This document shows positions 8,865 through 17,442 of a stretch of 64,000 nucleotides of DNA, one piece after another. The notes under the pieces are model-generated. The model ran no database searches, was not told the origin of the DNA, and worked only from the letters and a program-made list of their open reading frames with translations. This DNA is from Arthrobacter sp. StoSoilB19. GTDB lineage: Bacteria > Actinomycetota > Actinomycetes > Actinomycetales > Micrococcaceae. How positions within the stretch are numbered: the first letter of the stretch is position 1; each line of letters starts with the position of its first letter. A program made the position numbers and the translations under genes. The stretch is from assembly GCF_019977275.1 (NCBI RefSeq), contig NZ_AP024650.1, positions 1,364,001-1,428,000 on the forward strand. The letters run 5' to 3'.

Positions 8865-11600
8865 ATGTCAATCGAGCCACTCAGCTGGGGACGTGGGTCA
8901 ACACCTCAGGGTGACAGGCTGCCCACACCAACCTCCGCGGCGCCGGAGGGCCAGCAATGGTCCATGCCTGCACGAAGCGCCAACCTGGATGCTGTCCGCA
9001 CCGCACTGACCAGCGAAAACTCCCTGGGCGTTGTCATCACCGGAGCCAGAGGCGTGGGCAAGTCCTCCCTGGCGCGCGCTGCCGTTGCGGACCTGGGTCC
9101 CGATGTCTGGTCGCTGCAACTCCGGAGCGGCCCCTCCGGTCCCAGCACCCCGTACGGCTGCCTCTCCTTCCTGCTGGCCCGGCTCCCGCAGGCCTACATG
9201 GGCTCGCCCACCGCCATCCTCCGTGGCATAACCTCCCTGATCCGCAGCGACGCCGCCGGCAGGCCCTGCGTCATCACTTTGGACACGTCGGCCTGCATCG
9301 ACGACATGAGTGCGGGGGTGCTGTTGAATGTCCTGCTGACCGGCACGGCAAAGATCATCGCTGTGGCCCCCAACGCCAGCGACCTGCCGGCAGACTTCCA
9401 CTGGCTGCTGACGGAGCGGAAGCTCACGGAAGTGCGGCTCAACAACCTCAACGAACTCCAAACCCGGCAGGTGCTCCTTTCCCTGCTGGGCCACCGCGTC
9501 GCCTCTTCCCTGGTGACCACCTACCACCAGATGGTGGGTGGAAATCCCTTGCTGCTCAAAGCGCTGGTCACCGAACAGCAGCTCTCCGGAAACCTGGTCC
9601 TGTCCGATTCGGTCTGGACGCTGCGGGACAAAGTGGTGCTCGACGGCGCCGCCAGCCTTGACGACATCGTCCGGTCCCGCTGGTCGCGGGAGACACCCGA
9701 AACCCGGGACGTCATCGAAATGCTTTCCTGTGCCCGGCGGGTGGAACTGGCCGCCCTTACCGCCATCTATGGCGCGGACGTGGTTGCGGACATGGAAGAC
9801 GGCGGCCTGCTGGAGATCGACGACTCCGAGCACCGCTGGGTGTCGCTGCGGGAGAAGTACATCGGTGACGTAGTCCGGACCTGGCTGAGCATTTCCCGCC
9901 GGCGGGAGCTGCGCAGCGTCCTGCTGGGCGGCCAGGAGCCGGACCCGGCAGCCATGACGGTGGAAGAATTGATGTCTTTCGCCGCGTGGACCCATGAGTG
10001 CGAGGCCGAGCTGAGCCCGCAGTTGGCACTCGCGGCCGCCCAGGCCGCAGTCCAGCTCTTCGACCCCCGTTTTGCCCTGACGTACGCGGAGATGGTGCAG
10101 AGGACCGACGCCGGGTGGGCATCGGCGCAGCGGCAAAAGGCTGCGGCGTACCTGCAGCTGGACATGCCGGTCCAGGCGCTTTCCGCCCTGGATGGCATCT
10201 CCCAGCCTGAACTCGAGGCTTTGGATCCCCTGGAGTACGCCGAAGTGGTGGCCGCCAAAGCGCGGGTCATGCTCTGCATTCCGGAGCGTGCGGGCAAAGT
10301 CCGGGAACTGCTCGCCGCGGCGCGGGAACGGCTCGGGAAAGCGGACAACAACTCCTCCTGGCCGGCAGCGGCAGCGGTGGCGGCAAACCGTATCTCGTTG
10401 AGTGAATTCGAATACCAGGCCCATGCCGGCGATTACGCCGCCATGATCCCGGCGCTCGAGCGGGCTGCCGATCCCGCAGGCAATCCGGACACCGGGTTCC
10501 GGCTCCAGTGCGCGATCATCCTGATGGGCGCGCTGGCCATGACCGGGCGCGAGATGGACGCGCTGGGCCTCATGCGAAAGCTCGGCGGCCAGCTCACGGA
10601 CGCCTCGCACGTCGTGGGCCTGCGCGAGCGCTACGCCAGGGAGGCCTACTTCGTCGCACTGATGGCTGGCCAGTGGCGCCGCTGCATCGACCTCCTCAGC
10701 CCATTCAGCACGGGCCAGCCCCACCGGCTTCCATACCGCAGCGCCGCCACCGAACTCGCAGCCGGCGTGGCCTTTGTCTTTTCCGGGCGCGGCGAGACCG
10801 CCCTGGAGCCTTTGATCTCGGCCGCCGCCCAGCTGGAGTTGCAGCCTGTCCAGGCCGCACTGCGTACCGCCTACGCAGCCACGGCTTTGGCGTACGCCCA
10901 GACCGGCAACGCCGCGTTCGCCCGCAAGTACCTCACCAAACTGCAAAGGGCGCCGGGCAAGGCAGGATTTGCCACGGAGAGCATAATCGATTTTTGTTCG
11001 CTCGTGGCGGGGCGCTGGCTGGGCGACTCCGAGGCAGTGGCAGCGCTGAAACAAGGGGCCCGCCGGAACCTGGAGGCGGGCAGGCACACAGTGGCCGGCA
11101 TCTACCTGCTGGCAGCAACGGTGAACGGCAGCGACGCCGACTTCCGCCTCCTGGAGGAGATCGCAGGCCGCCGGCAGGGACCGCTGGCCGATGTCTCGCG
11201 GCTGATCGCAGTCGGCAGCAGGACAAAGGATGCCAAAACCCTCCTTGCCGGCGGTGAAATTGCAGCCACGCTCGAACTCGATGCGGTCGAGGCCAGGTGC
11301 ATGGCGCTGGCAGTGGACTTTGCCCGGCAGGACGGGGATGCCCTTTCGGCGAGGACTGCGCAGGCCCGGCTGGACATCCTGGCTGCCACCGTGGCCAACC
11401 TTCCCATTGTTCCCAGCAGCGGAAGCCCGCTGCTGACCAGCCGGGAACGGCAGATTGCCCGCATGGCCGGCCGCGGCGTCTCGAACCGTGACATCGCCAT
11501 GGAAATGGGTGTTTCCGTGCGCACCGTGGAAGGCCACCTGTACCAGGTCTTCACCAAGCTTGGCGTAACTTCAAGGGGTGATCTGACTGGACTCGTCTAA
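8865..11600 (+). CDS. Large ATPase with C-terminal LuxR helix-turn-helix (LAL-like regulator), copy 1
   Basis: 911-aa cytoplasmic regulator of the MalT/LAL architecture. A P-loop NTPase at the N-terminus has Walker A GARGVGKS at residues 60-67, the middle ~500 residues are alanine-rich helical repeats (TPR-like), and the last ~60 residues are a LuxR HTH (LTSRERQIARMAGRGVSNRDIAMEMGVSVRTVEGHLYQVFTKLGV). Such proteins are ATP-dependent transcription activators. The start is the ATG at 8865 after AGGGGAAAA; an in-frame TTG at 8841 is rejected. A second gene of the same architecture follows directly. The target genes are unknown. Confidence 0.9.
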   Translation: MSIEPLSWGRGSTPQGDRLPTPTSAAPEGQQWSMPARSANLDAVRTALTSENSLGVVITGARGVGKSSLARAAVADLGPDVWSLQLRSGPSGPSTPYGCLSFLLARLPQAYMGSPTAILRGITSLIRSDAAGRPCVITLDTSACIDDMSAGVLLNVLLTGTAKIIAVAPNASDLPADFHWLLTERKLTEVRLNNLNELQTRQVLLSLLGHRVASSLVTTYHQMVGGNPLLLKALVTEQQLSGNLVLSDSVWTLRDKVVLDGAASLDDIVRSRWSRETPETRDVIEMLSCARRVELAALTAIYGADVVADMEDGGLLEIDDSEHRWVSLREKYIGDVVRTWLSISRRRELRSVLLGGQEPDPAAMTVEELMSFAAWTHECEAELSPQLALAAAQAAVQLFDPRFALTYAEMVQRTDAGWASAQRQKAAAYLQLDMPVQALSALDGISQPELEALDPLEYAEVVAAKARVMLCIPERAGKVRELLAAARERLGKADNNSSWPAAAAVAANRISLSEFEYQAHAGDYAAMIPALERAADPAGNPDTGFRLQCAIILMGALAMTGREMDALGLMRKLGGQLTDASHVVGLRERYAREAYFVALMAGQWRRCIDLLSPFSTGQPHRLPYRSAATELAAGVAFVFSGRGETALEPLISAAAQLELQPVQAALRTAYAATALAYAQTGNAAFARKYLTKLQRAPGKAGFATESIIDFCSLVAGRWLGDSEAVAALKQGARRNLEAGRHTVAGIYLLAATVNGSDADFRLLEEIAGRRQGPLADVSRLIAVGSRTKDAKTLLAGGEIAATLELDAVEARCMALAVDFARQDGDALSARTAQARLDILAATVANLPIVPSSGSPLLTSRERQIARMAGRGVSNRDIAMEMGVSVRTVEGHLYQVFTKLGVTSRGDLTGLV

Positions 11601-11652
11601 TGGCCACAAGCCGGCGACTGCACACCGGCTCCTGACCGGCCGCCGCGAGCCG

Positions 11653-14244
11653 GTGGACCGCATCTGCACCATGGTCCGGAACGGAACCCACCGGGCCGTC
11701 TTCATCATGGCCGGCCCGGGCATCGGAAAGTCGGCCGTCACTGACGCCGTGACCGAGCGCCTGGCCGGAAACATGAAAATCCTGCGCATCCACGCCAGTT
11801 CGGCCCTGGCCGGAGTGCCATTCGGAGTCCTGACACCCTATACGGGGGAACTCACCGCCGAGGAGTCCGTCTCGCCGGTCGCGGTGCTGCGTTCCATGTG
11901 GTCCTACTTTGAGAAGCTCAAGGCCGGCAGCGGGGGAGCGGTCCTGCTGGCGGTGGACGATGCCCACCACCTCGATGATGCTTCCGCGGGGGTGCTGGCC
12001 GAGGTGATTTCAGCCGGATGGGCAACGGTGCTCGCTGCCGCCCGGCCACGGCCGGGTCTCCCACAGCCGCTCGACCAGCTCTGGTACGACGGCCTGGCCG
12101 AACGCGTGGACCTCCGGCCCCTCAACCGTGAACAGATTGAAGAAGTCCTGGACCACGTCCTCGACGGGACCGTGCCGGCTGCAACGGTGGACTCCATCTG
12201 GAACGCATCAAGCGGCAATCCCCGGATCCTCGACGCCCTGCTGCACGACTCCGCCGAGGCCGGCGTCCTCGCCAAGCGCAACGGAATTTGGATGCTGCTG
12301 GGCCCGCTGCCCGCGGATGGGGACCGCCTCGCAGGCGTGGTGGCCAAAGACCATCTCCGGCGCCGGACCGAAGAGCAGGAAGCACTGAAGCTCATTGCCC
12401 TTGCCGGGCCGGTGGGCAGGAAGGTCATCGAAGACATCAGCGGGGCAGCCGTGGTCCGGTCCCTGCTGGACCAGCAGATCATCGTCGAAGCCCCCGGCAT
12501 CCCGGCGGAGCTTTCCATCTGGAACGGACTCTTCGCCGGCGCCATCCGGAACACCGTGTCGGTCTCCCGCAGCCTCCAGCTGCTGGAGAAGGTCAGGGCC
12601 CACCAGGATCCCACCCAGTTGCGCGGCGAGGGCCGGTTGCGGGCAGTGGAGTGGGCCCTGGAGTGCGGCGTCAGGGTCAGCGACGACGAGATGCTGGCCG
12701 CGGCCAAGGAAGCCTTGCTGCGGTTCCGCAACGACAGTGCACGGTCCATTGCGTCCCGTATCCACGACCCCGCCATGGTCCCGCTGGCCCAGGCCATCCA
12801 GGCGCGGGCCCTGTATAACGAGGGCGCCTATACCGGGGCCGCGGCACTCCTTGACGAGTGCTGGCTCCGGCTGGCCGATGATCCCCAGGGACCGGCCGTC
12901 CTGCTGCTCCGGGTTTCGGCCCACCTGGCCATCGGCCATCCCCTGGGGATGATCGCGGACGACGTCGAAAAGAACGTCCCGCTCTCCAGCGACGGCGAAA
13001 GGAGCTGGCAGGAAGGGCTCCTGCACCTGCTCCACCTCGGTGCCGAGGTGAACTTCCCGGCGCTGAACGACGAAGTGGACACGATGCGGAAGCGCCCCCC
13101 GGCAGAAGCCGGAGAACCGCTCCGCGCCTTGGCTGAGGGCCTTCTCTCCCACGCCCTCGGCTCGGCGGGACGCCCCGTGCAGGGGCTGGAGGCCGCACTG
13201 CTGGCAGCCTCGGAACTTCCCCCGCTCGAAGGCAGCCTGTTCTTCTTCCCTGAGTTCGTGCTGGGAAGGCTCGTCTCCGACTACCTGGCCATGGGTGAAT
13301 GGGAGCCGGCGGAGCGCGAGATCGACCATTACGCGGCCGGACACACGCTTGGCGCGGCCACCTTCAACGGAAGCCTCCAGCTGCTGCGGGGGTATTCGCT
13401 GCTGCGGCAGGGGAGGATGGAACGCGCTTATCAGGTCCTGCTGCCCGCTGTTGAGGCGCTGAGGCTCAACGACCCGCTGCAGCTGTACCGGTTCGGCACG
13501 GCCCTCGGCTTCTACGCCGCGGCCCGGCTGGGCGACACGGAACAGGCACAGCGCCTTGAACAGGATCACAAGGACGCCGACGCCGGCTGGCCGGCGCATG
13601 ATCTTTTGGCAGAGGCCTACATGGCCGCTGCCGCCGAATACCTGGCCCGCGACGGCAAGGGATTGGCCGCACTGCAGACGTTGATGACCACCACCCAGGC
13701 CTCCGCACGGAAGGGAAACCTGCTCCAGGTCCTGGCCATGTGCTGGGACCTGGGCGACCCCTCGGTGGTGCCCATGGTGCAGGCGGCGGCCCGGGACGTG
13801 GAAGGCCGGTGGGCAGAAGCTCTTCTGACGCTGGCCACCGCCTGGGAAAATGCCGACGGCGACACCCTCATGGCAACAGCTGCCTCGCTGGAGGAGGCAG
13901 GCTTTGTCAACCTGGCCCGCGAAGCCTATGCCCGTGCCAGCACGGTGCTGGAGCAGGCCGGTGAACGCCGGCGCTCACGCCAGGCCGTGGCCCAGCGCGA
14001 AAAGTGCGACCATGAACTGGGCGAGCGGTTCCGTGAAGGACGCTTCATCGCCGCGGCGCCCACCGTTCGCCTCACCAGGCGCGAACAGGACATCGTGGAG
14101 CTGGCCGTGCAGGGCCTGACCGACCGCGAGATCGCACAGCGGCTCATGGTCTCCGTCCGGACCGTGGAGGGCCACCTCTACCGCACCTACGTCAAGCTCG
14201 GCGTCCGCAGCCGCGATGAGCTGGAAGCGGCCCTGCCAAAGTAG
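11653..14244 (+). CDS. Large ATPase with C-terminal LuxR helix-turn-helix (LAL-like regulator), copy 2
   Basis: Second STAND/LAL-type regulator: P-loop GPGIGKS near residue 21, helical repeat middle, C-terminal LuxR HTH (LTRREQDIVELAVQGLTDREIAQRLMVSVRTVEGHLYRTYVKLGV). 863 aa from the GTG at 11653. That start leaves the usual LLTGRREPVDRI segment before the P-loop incomplete. The frame stays open upstream to 11587, where a CTG is preceded by AAGGGG at 8-nt spacing; translation from CTG would add 22 residues and overlap the end of copy 1. The two copies share architecture and HTH but differ widely elsewhere, so they are an old duplication, probably one operon. Confidence 0.88.
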   Translation: MDRICTMVRNGTHRAVFIMAGPGIGKSAVTDAVTERLAGNMKILRIHASSALAGVPFGVLTPYTGELTAEESVSPVAVLRSMWSYFEKLKAGSGGAVLLAVDDAHHLDDASAGVLAEVISAGWATVLAAARPRPGLPQPLDQLWYDGLAERVDLRPLNREQIEEVLDHVLDGTVPAATVDSIWNASSGNPRILDALLHDSAEAGVLAKRNGIWMLLGPLPADGDRLAGVVAKDHLRRRTEEQEALKLIALAGPVGRKVIEDISGAAVVRSLLDQQIIVEAPGIPAELSIWNGLFAGAIRNTVSVSRSLQLLEKVRAHQDPTQLRGEGRLRAVEWALECGVRVSDDEMLAAAKEALLRFRNDSARSIASRIHDPAMVPLAQAIQARALYNEGAYTGAAALLDECWLRLADDPQGPAVLLLRVSAHLAIGHPLGMIADDVEKNVPLSSDGERSWQEGLLHLLHLGAEVNFPALNDEVDTMRKRPPAEAGEPLRALAEGLLSHALGSAGRPVQGLEAALLAASELPPLEGSLFFFPEFVLGRLVSDYLAMGEWEPAEREIDHYAAGHTLGAATFNGSLQLLRGYSLLRQGRMERAYQVLLPAVEALRLNDPLQLYRFGTALGFYAAARLGDTEQAQRLEQDHKDADAGWPAHDLLAEAYMAAAAEYLARDGKGLAALQTLMTTTQASARKGNLLQVLAMCWDLGDPSVVPMVQAAARDVEGRWAEALLTLATAWENADGDTLMATAASLEEAGFVNLAREAYARASTVLEQAGERRRSRQAVAQREKCDHELGERFREGRFIAAAPTVRLTRREQDIVELAVQGLTDREIAQRLMVSVRTVEGHLYRTYVKLGVRSRDELEAALPK

Positions 14245-14786
14245 GCCTGGCCTCCCAAACCGGCCCTGCCGTGCCTCCGTGCTGCCAGTCGGGCATCGGA
14301 ATCCCTGCTGACCGCCCGACGTCGAAATCCCTGGCCCCGGCCACCCGCTGCCCACGGTGTTTCCACCCGGGAAGCACCGCCGGGCCGCCGTCGTACCCAA
14401 GCCCGCCAACCATCCCGCCCGGAGGGTGCGCAGGAGCGCCAACCCGGTAGTGCACCCGCCTGGATTCGAGTACACCCTACTCGTGTACGTAAGGGCCCCA
14501 CGGGATTTACTTAAGGAGGCAAAGCAAAGCGGCAGGCCGGAAGCCGCAGAGCAGCCAATCAGGACAGTGAGGCCCTCTCAACTTCCGGTCCCCAGGGACC
14601 GGGTCAAGGCGGGGCCGGCGACGTCAGAGTCTTCTGAGACCGAGACTCTCCCCCCAGCCGTCGCCGGCCCTTTACTCCCTCGGCCGAAGCCCGGGGCAGC
14701 GGTGGCGGCCGCCCCTTCCGGGCGGCCGCCACAGCCGTGTGTGGGACAATTGGGTTGTCAGACATGGGCAGCCCAAGGAGTTCGTT
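14245..14786. other. 542-nt intergenic region with hairpins before sufS
   Basis: No convincing gene. It contains a small hairpin CCGGTCC/GGACCGG at 14585-14602, a long nested hairpin at 14612-14670 and the sufS ribosome site AAGGAG at 14775-14780. The rest shows no repeat or tRNA that I can recognise. An open frame that crosses it lacks protein-like composition. Confidence 0.5.
14612..14670 (+). terminator. Nested hairpin terminator after the LuxR-type pair
   Basis: Outer arms GGGCCGGCGACG (14612-14623) and CGTCGCCGGCCC (14659-14670) are exact complements. Inner arms AGAGTCT (14626-14632) and AGACTCT (14643-14649) pair as well. The structure is followed by TTTACTCCCT. It lies 370 nt beyond copy 2, so it may instead end a leader transcript of sufS. 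Confidence 0.55.
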
Positions 14787-16112
14787 TTGGCCGTAGTATC
14801 AACGCCAGCCACACTGGAACGTGCCGTACCTGTCATGGACAACGCCGAGGTGCTGCGCATCCGCAATGACTTCCCGGTCCTCAATCAACTGGTGAACGGA
14901 CAGCCGCTGGTCTACCTCGACTCCGGGGCCACATCCCAGAACCCCGTGAGCGTCATCGAAGCCGAGCAGGAATTCTATGAGCAGCGCAACGCTGCCGTGC
15001 ACCGGGGCGCCCACCATCTTGCGGTTGAGGCCACCGAAGTCTTCGAGGACGCCCGCCAGACCATCGCCGACTTCATCGGTGCGGACTACGAGGAAACCAT
15101 CTGGACCTCGAACGCGACGGAGGGACTGAACCTCCTCTCCTACGCGCTGTCCAATGCCGGACTGTGGGCTGCCCAGGGCCGCGGCGACCAGCGGCTCGGG
15201 GAGCTGTCCCTGGGGCCCGGGGATGACATCGTGGTGACCGAGATGGAACACCATGCCAACCTGATTCCATGGCAGGAGCTGGCATTCCGCACAGGAGCCA
15301 CCCTCCGGTACATCCCCATCGGAGATGACGGCAGCCTTCGCATGGACCAGGCCGCCGGGATTATCGGCCCGCGTACCAAAGTCCTGGCCTTCACCCACGC
15401 TTCCAACGTCCTGGGAATCATCAACCCGGTAGCGGAACTGACGGCCCTCGGGCATGCGGCCGGCGCCTTGGTTGTCCTGGACGCCTGCCAGTCGGCTCCC
15501 CACCTGCCCTTGAACGTCAAGGAACTCGGCGTGGACTTCGCGGTCTTCTCCGGCCACAAGATGCTCGCCCCCACGGGGATTGGCGTGCTGTACGGGCGGC
15601 AGGAGCTGCTGGACATCCTCCCGCCGTTCCTGACCGGCGGGTCAATGATCACTACCGTCACCATGGAGCGGGCCGAGTACCTCCCTGCGCCCCAGCGCTT
15701 CGAAGCGGGCACCCAGCGCATCTCCCAGGCGGTAGCCATGGCGGCCGCAGCGAACTACCTGACGGAAACCGGGCTGGCCCGGATCCATGCGTGGGAGGCC
15801 GCACTGGGCCAGCGCATGGTGGCGGGGCTGGAATCCATTCCCGGCGTCCGGGTCCTGGGCCCGGCAGCCGGAAAGGAACGGATCGGCCTTGCCGCGTTCG
15901 ACGTCGAAGGCGTCCACGCCCATGACGTGGGACAGTTCCTGGACTCCCGGGGAATCGCCGTCCGCGTGGGACACCACTGCGCCCAGCCGCTGCACCGCAG
16001 GCTTGGACTGACCGCCACGACCCGGGCCAGCGCCTACCTCTACAACACCACGGACGACGTGGACCGCTTCCTTGAAGCCGTTGCCGGCGTCCGGGCCTAC
16101 TTCCGCGCATAG
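14787..16112 (+). CDS. sufS: Cysteine desulfurase, SufS type
   Basis: PLP enzyme releasing sulfur from cysteine for Fe-S cluster assembly. 441 aa. Group II features: the PLP-lysine motif FSGHKMLAPTG and catalytic cysteine in RVGHHCAQPLHRR, with an N-terminal FPVLNQLVNGQPLVYLDSGATSQNP segment. The frame is open further upstream, but the TTG at 14787 has AAGGAG six nt before it and gives the family N-terminus. Followed after 23 nt by sufU, its sulfur acceptor. The rest of the SUF machinery is not in this window. Confidence 0.94.
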   Translation: MAVVSTPATLERAVPVMDNAEVLRIRNDFPVLNQLVNGQPLVYLDSGATSQNPVSVIEAEQEFYEQRNAAVHRGAHHLAVEATEVFEDARQTIADFIGADYEETIWTSNATEGLNLLSYALSNAGLWAAQGRGDQRLGELSLGPGDDIVVTEMEHHANLIPWQELAFRTGATLRYIPIGDDGSLRMDQAAGIIGPRTKVLAFTHASNVLGIINPVAELTALGHAAGALVVLDACQSAPHLPLNVKELGVDFAVFSGHKMLAPTGIGVLYGRQELLDILPPFLTGGSMITTVTMERAEYLPAPQRFEAGTQRISQAVAMAAAANYLTETGLARIHAWEAALGQRMVAGLESIPGVRVLGPAAGKERIGLAAFDVEGVHAHDVGQFLDSRGIAVRVGHHCAQPLHRRLGLTATTRASAYLYNTTDDVDRFLEAVAGVRAYFRA

Positions 16113-16135
16113 CGGAGAAGACGAAAGGTGACACC

Positions 16136-16585
16136 ATGAGCCTTGACCAGCTGTACCAGCAGATCATCCTGGACCATTCGAAGGCCCGCCACGGCAGCGG
16201 GCTCGCCGCGACCGAAGCGCCCCAAGGCACCTCCACCGGGCAGTCGCACCAGCTCAACCCCGTATGCGGCGACGAAGTCACACTCCGGCTCGCCGTCCAG
16301 GACGGGAAAGTGGCACAGGTGGCGTGGGACGGCGCCGGCTGCTCCATTTCCATGGCCTCGGCGTCCGTCCTCAGCGACCTCGCCGAAGGCATGACCGTGG
16401 CTGAACTGCACGAAATTATCGACAGCTTCCGGGAGGTGCTGAGGTCCCGTGGGAAGGTCCATGCTGATCCTGAGCTGCTTGGGGATGCGGCAGCGTTCGA
16501 AGGAGTGGCACGCTACGCAGCCCGGGTCAAGTGCGCCATGATCTCCTGGGTTGCTGCGGAGGACGCGCTTAACCAGGCAGCCTAG
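16136..16585 (+). CDS. sufU: SufU-type sulfur acceptor / Fe-S assembly protein
   Basis: Zinc-dependent sulfur acceptor paired with SufS in Gram-positive bacteria. 149 aa. The three conserved cysteines are in NPVCGDE, GAGCSIS and RVKCAMISW, with the SufU-specific Asp directly after CG. ATG start with an upstream GAAAGG ribosome site. A strong bidirectional terminator follows. Confidence 0.95.
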   Translation: MSLDQLYQQIILDHSKARHGSGLAATEAPQGTSTGQSHQLNPVCGDEVTLRLAVQDGKVAQVAWDGAGCSISMASASVLSDLAEGMTVAELHEIIDSFREVLRSRGKVHADPELLGDAAAFEGVARYAARVKCAMISWVAAEDALNQAA

Positions 16586-16605
16586 GCCAGGCAACCCAGG
16601 CCAGA

Positions 16606-16657
16606 CGGAAACAGCCCGGACCTTGCTCCAACAGGAGTAAGGTCCGGGCTGTTTCCG
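16606..16657. terminator. Bidirectional hairpin terminator between sufU and the SCO4848-like gene
   Basis: Arms of 24 nt starting CGGAAACAGCCCGGACCTT pair almost perfectly (19 uninterrupted bp plus CTCC/GGAG) around an ACA-containing loop. Convergent gene ends on both sides fit a two-way terminator. Confidence 0.85.
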
Positions 16658-16675
16658 CGCCGTGGAACGGCTGGT

Positions 16676-16897
16676 TCAGCCCAGCAGGCCGAGAACGCCG
16701 ATCACCGCTGTGGCGAGTCCCAGCACTATGGAGATGCTCACCAGCACCACGTGCACGGTCAGGAATTTGGTGGCCTTTCCTGCCGCATCGCGGGCGCGGG
16801 GATCCTTCATCACGCGGCGCAGGAACTGCGGCCAGACCACCAGGGACCAGACGCCGGCGACGATGAGGACCAGCGCTGCGAGGACGGGAAGCTGCAT
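16676..16897 (-). CDS. Small membrane protein, SCO4848 family
   Basis: 73 aa with two hydrophobic segments (about residues 5-25 and 47-72) separated by a basic loop (QFLRRVMKDPRARDAAGKATKFL). It resembles the actinobacteria-specific SCO4848-type membrane proteins of unknown function. The ATG lies 3 nt after the stop of the DUF2505 gene, so it is probably translated by coupling; no separate ribosome site is seen. Confidence 0.8.
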   Translation of the reverse strand: MQLPVLAALVLIVAGVWSLVVWPQFLRRVMKDPRARDAAGKATKFLTVHVVLVSISIVLGLATAVIGVLGLLG

Positions 16898-16900
16898 GGG

Positions 16901-17398
16901 TTAGTGGCTTTCCAGCCAGGCCTGAGCCTGTGCGGCCTGCAGGTTCAGGGCTTTGGCCACCATGGGTTCGGCGGCGTCGGCGATCTTGCCGCCCAGGAAC
17001 GGAACAGAGGACTTAACGGCGCCCTCGAGCTCCACCCGGGTTCCACCGGCATCGGCCACCAGGCGCTGGACGGCCGTGACATCCACCGGGGCGCCGGCGA
17101 TCTTCAGCGAAATGTTGCTCTGGCGGGAGCCGTCGGCGGCCGGGGCCTCCCAGTTTTCAACCTGCGTCACCTTCAGGTGCTCACCCACGAACTTGCGGGC
17201 AATCTCGGGCAGGCGGGTGGTGGGGAGGGTACGCACCGAGGTGGCGTTGAAGGCCCCTGCGATGTCACCGTCCACGCTGAAGGACTCCAGGGTGCCGCCT
17301 ACCAGTTGGCTGACGTGGCGCTGGAAATCTTCGTTCACCAGCACAGCAGCAACGCTGTCAACGGAGTGCGGAAGGGTTGTGGTTGCGCTCAGCGCCAT
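16901..17398 (-). CDS. DUF2505 domain protein
   Basis: 165 aa, START/SRPBCC-like fold expected for DUF2505 (N-terminal MALSATTTLPHSVDSVAAVLVNEDFQRHV, later LKIAGAPVDVTAVQRLVADAGGTRVELEGAVKSSVPFLGGKIADAAEPMV). Such proteins may bind a hydrophobic ligand, but no function is established to my knowledge. The ATG at 17398 has an AGGAGGA ribosome site. It forms an operon with the small membrane protein downstream. Confidence 0.85.
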   Translation of the reverse strand: MALSATTTLPHSVDSVAAVLVNEDFQRHVSQLVGGTLESFSVDGDIAGAFNATSVRTLPTTRLPEIARKFVGEHLKVTQVENWEAPAADGSRQSNISLKIAGAPVDVTAVQRLVADAGGTRVELEGAVKSSVPFLGGKIADAAEPMVAKALNLQAAQAQAWLESH

Positions 17399-17442
17399 GG
17401 GTCCTCCTGGGATTTGGGGAAAGGATTTACGCCTCCAACATC

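Noticed and set aside
8898..11537. 879-codon open frame on the minus strand opposite the first LuxR-type gene
   Set aside because: It is antisense to a gene with clear P-loop and HTH motifs. The translation is His/Gln/Gly/Arg-rich without domains, as expected for a GC-rich shadow frame.
14357..14869. 170-codon frame in the sufS upstream region
   Set aside because: Composition is not protein-like, it crosses the hairpins and the sufS start, and it has no ribosome site.
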